This document shows, one piece after another, positions 14,319-14,563 of a stretch of 14,563 nt of DNA. The stretch comes from Planctomycetota bacterium. Its GTDB lineage: Bacteria; Planctomycetota; SZUA-567. Position 1 is the first letter of the stretch, and each line of letters begins with the position of its first letter. The translations under genes were made by a program, and so were the position numbers. The stretch lies in NCBI GenBank assembly GCA_020861125.1, contig JAJBSZ010000296.1:1-14563 (forward strand). The letters run 5' to 3'. The notes below the pieces were generated by a model, which made no database searches, was not told the DNA's origin, and was given only the letters and a program-made list of their open reading frames with translations.

Positions 14319-14346
14319 TTGACCCCAGCCGCCGATCCGGCATAAT
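14319..14346 (+). promoter_or_regulatory. Promoter of rpsU
   Basis: TTGACC (14319-14324) and CATAAT (14341-14346) are separated by 16 bp. Transcription would begin near 14353, leaving a leader of about 90 nt before the S21 coding region. Confidence 0.65.
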
Positions 14347-14369
14347 CGGAGCATTCTGAGTTTTGGCCA

Positions 14370-14434
14370 GGACCAGCGGGCAGCCCGCGGGTCCGTCCGG
14401 GTGAATCTCTCCCGGTCTGGGTAAGCGGTACCCG
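14370..14434 (+). promoter_or_regulatory. Hairpin-rich leader of rpsU
   Basis: Three hairpins can form in tandem. The first is GGACC (14370-14374) with GGTCC (14390-14394), which encloses CGGGC/GCCCG. The second is CCGGG (14397-14401) with CCCGG (14411-14415). The third is GGGTA (14419-14423) with TACCC (14429-14433), just ahead of the Shine-Dalgarno. A leader of this kind could serve ribosomal-protein autoregulation, but no known motif was recognised. Confidence 0.4.
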
Positions 14435-14441
14435 AAAGGGG

Positions 14442-14563
14442 GTGAGACAGCTGATTCGTTTAGAGCTCAAGCCGAATGAAAGTTTGGACAAGGCCCTGCG
14501 CCGGTTCAAGAAAATTTGCGACCGCGAAGGCCTGACCCGTGACATGCGCAAAAATTCCTATTA
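14442..14563 (+). CDS. rpsU: 30S ribosomal protein S21 (partial, cut by window end)
   Basis: The frame reads IRLELKPNESLDKALRRF, then KKICDREGLTRDMRKNSY. This is the N-terminal two thirds of bacterial S21, a small subunit protein needed early in translation initiation. The 3' end lies outside the window. No ATG or TTG exists in frame. GTG at 14442 is an allowed start, but it overlaps the only Shine-Dalgarno-like run (AAAGGGGGTGA, 14435-14445). CTG (14451) or ATT (14454), which would give MIRLEL or MRLEL, sit at the proper distance from that run, so the true start may be a rare codon. The leader and promoter are immediately upstream. Confidence 0.85.
   Translation, partial: MRQLIRLELKPNESLDKALRRFKKICDREGLTRDMRKNSY

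Noticed and set aside
1..14563. CRISPR array, tRNA or rRNA genes
   Set aside because: No regularly spaced repeats, no tRNA cloverleaf with a T-loop signature and no rRNA-like conserved stretches were seen by eye on either strand.

Overview
The window is a G+C-rich stretch of bacterial chromosome. A Gram-negative host is suggested by a TRAP transporter with a periplasmic binding protein and by an exported Sel1-repeat protein. The PurL has fused N-terminal PurS-like modules and no glutaminase domain, and there is a small Cys-rich protein resembling families common in anaerobes. Both would fit a deltaproteobacterial or PVC-type anaerobe, but the sequence alone does not fix the phylum.

Layout, left to right. 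Positions 1-1242 hold an exported Sel1-repeat protein and two back-to-back terminators. Positions 1243-3864 form a small phage-like module: an S24 peptidase-type repressor on the minus strand, a control region with a strong promoter and paired GTATAC sites, and two plus-strand genes, a RecE-like PD-(D/E)XK nuclease and an unrecognised zinc-ribbon/HTH protein. No integrase or structural phage gene is present. Positions 3865-7043 hold purL behind its own promoter and a roughly 220-nt leader that can fold into a closed multi-helix structure. Positions 7044-7397 are non-coding. Positions 7398-12249 are a catabolic cluster on one strand: an enolase-superfamily dehydratase/racemase, a GntR/FCD regulator and the three TRAP transporter parts dctQ, dctM and dctP. 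They probably import and convert an acid sugar or other hydroxy-carboxylate.

Directly at the dctP stop codon lies a 100-bp non-coding element with 25-bp imperfect terminal inverted repeats and a CTAG duplication on each side. It is a small, apparently non-autonomous mobile element or IS remnant and is not explained by any gene. A strong terminator hairpin follows. Positions 12552-14054 hold a coupled pair: a patatin-like hydrolase with an altered Asp motif, and a TlyA-like methyltransferase lacking both the S4 domain and the expected catalytic Asp segment. A convergent 50-residue Cys-rich protein and the start of rpsU (ribosomal protein S21, cut by the window edge and without an ATG start) close the window.

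The points most worth a second look are the structured purL leader, the CTAG-flanked element, the isolated repressor/nuclease/zinc-HTH module, and the patatin plus degenerate TlyA pair.
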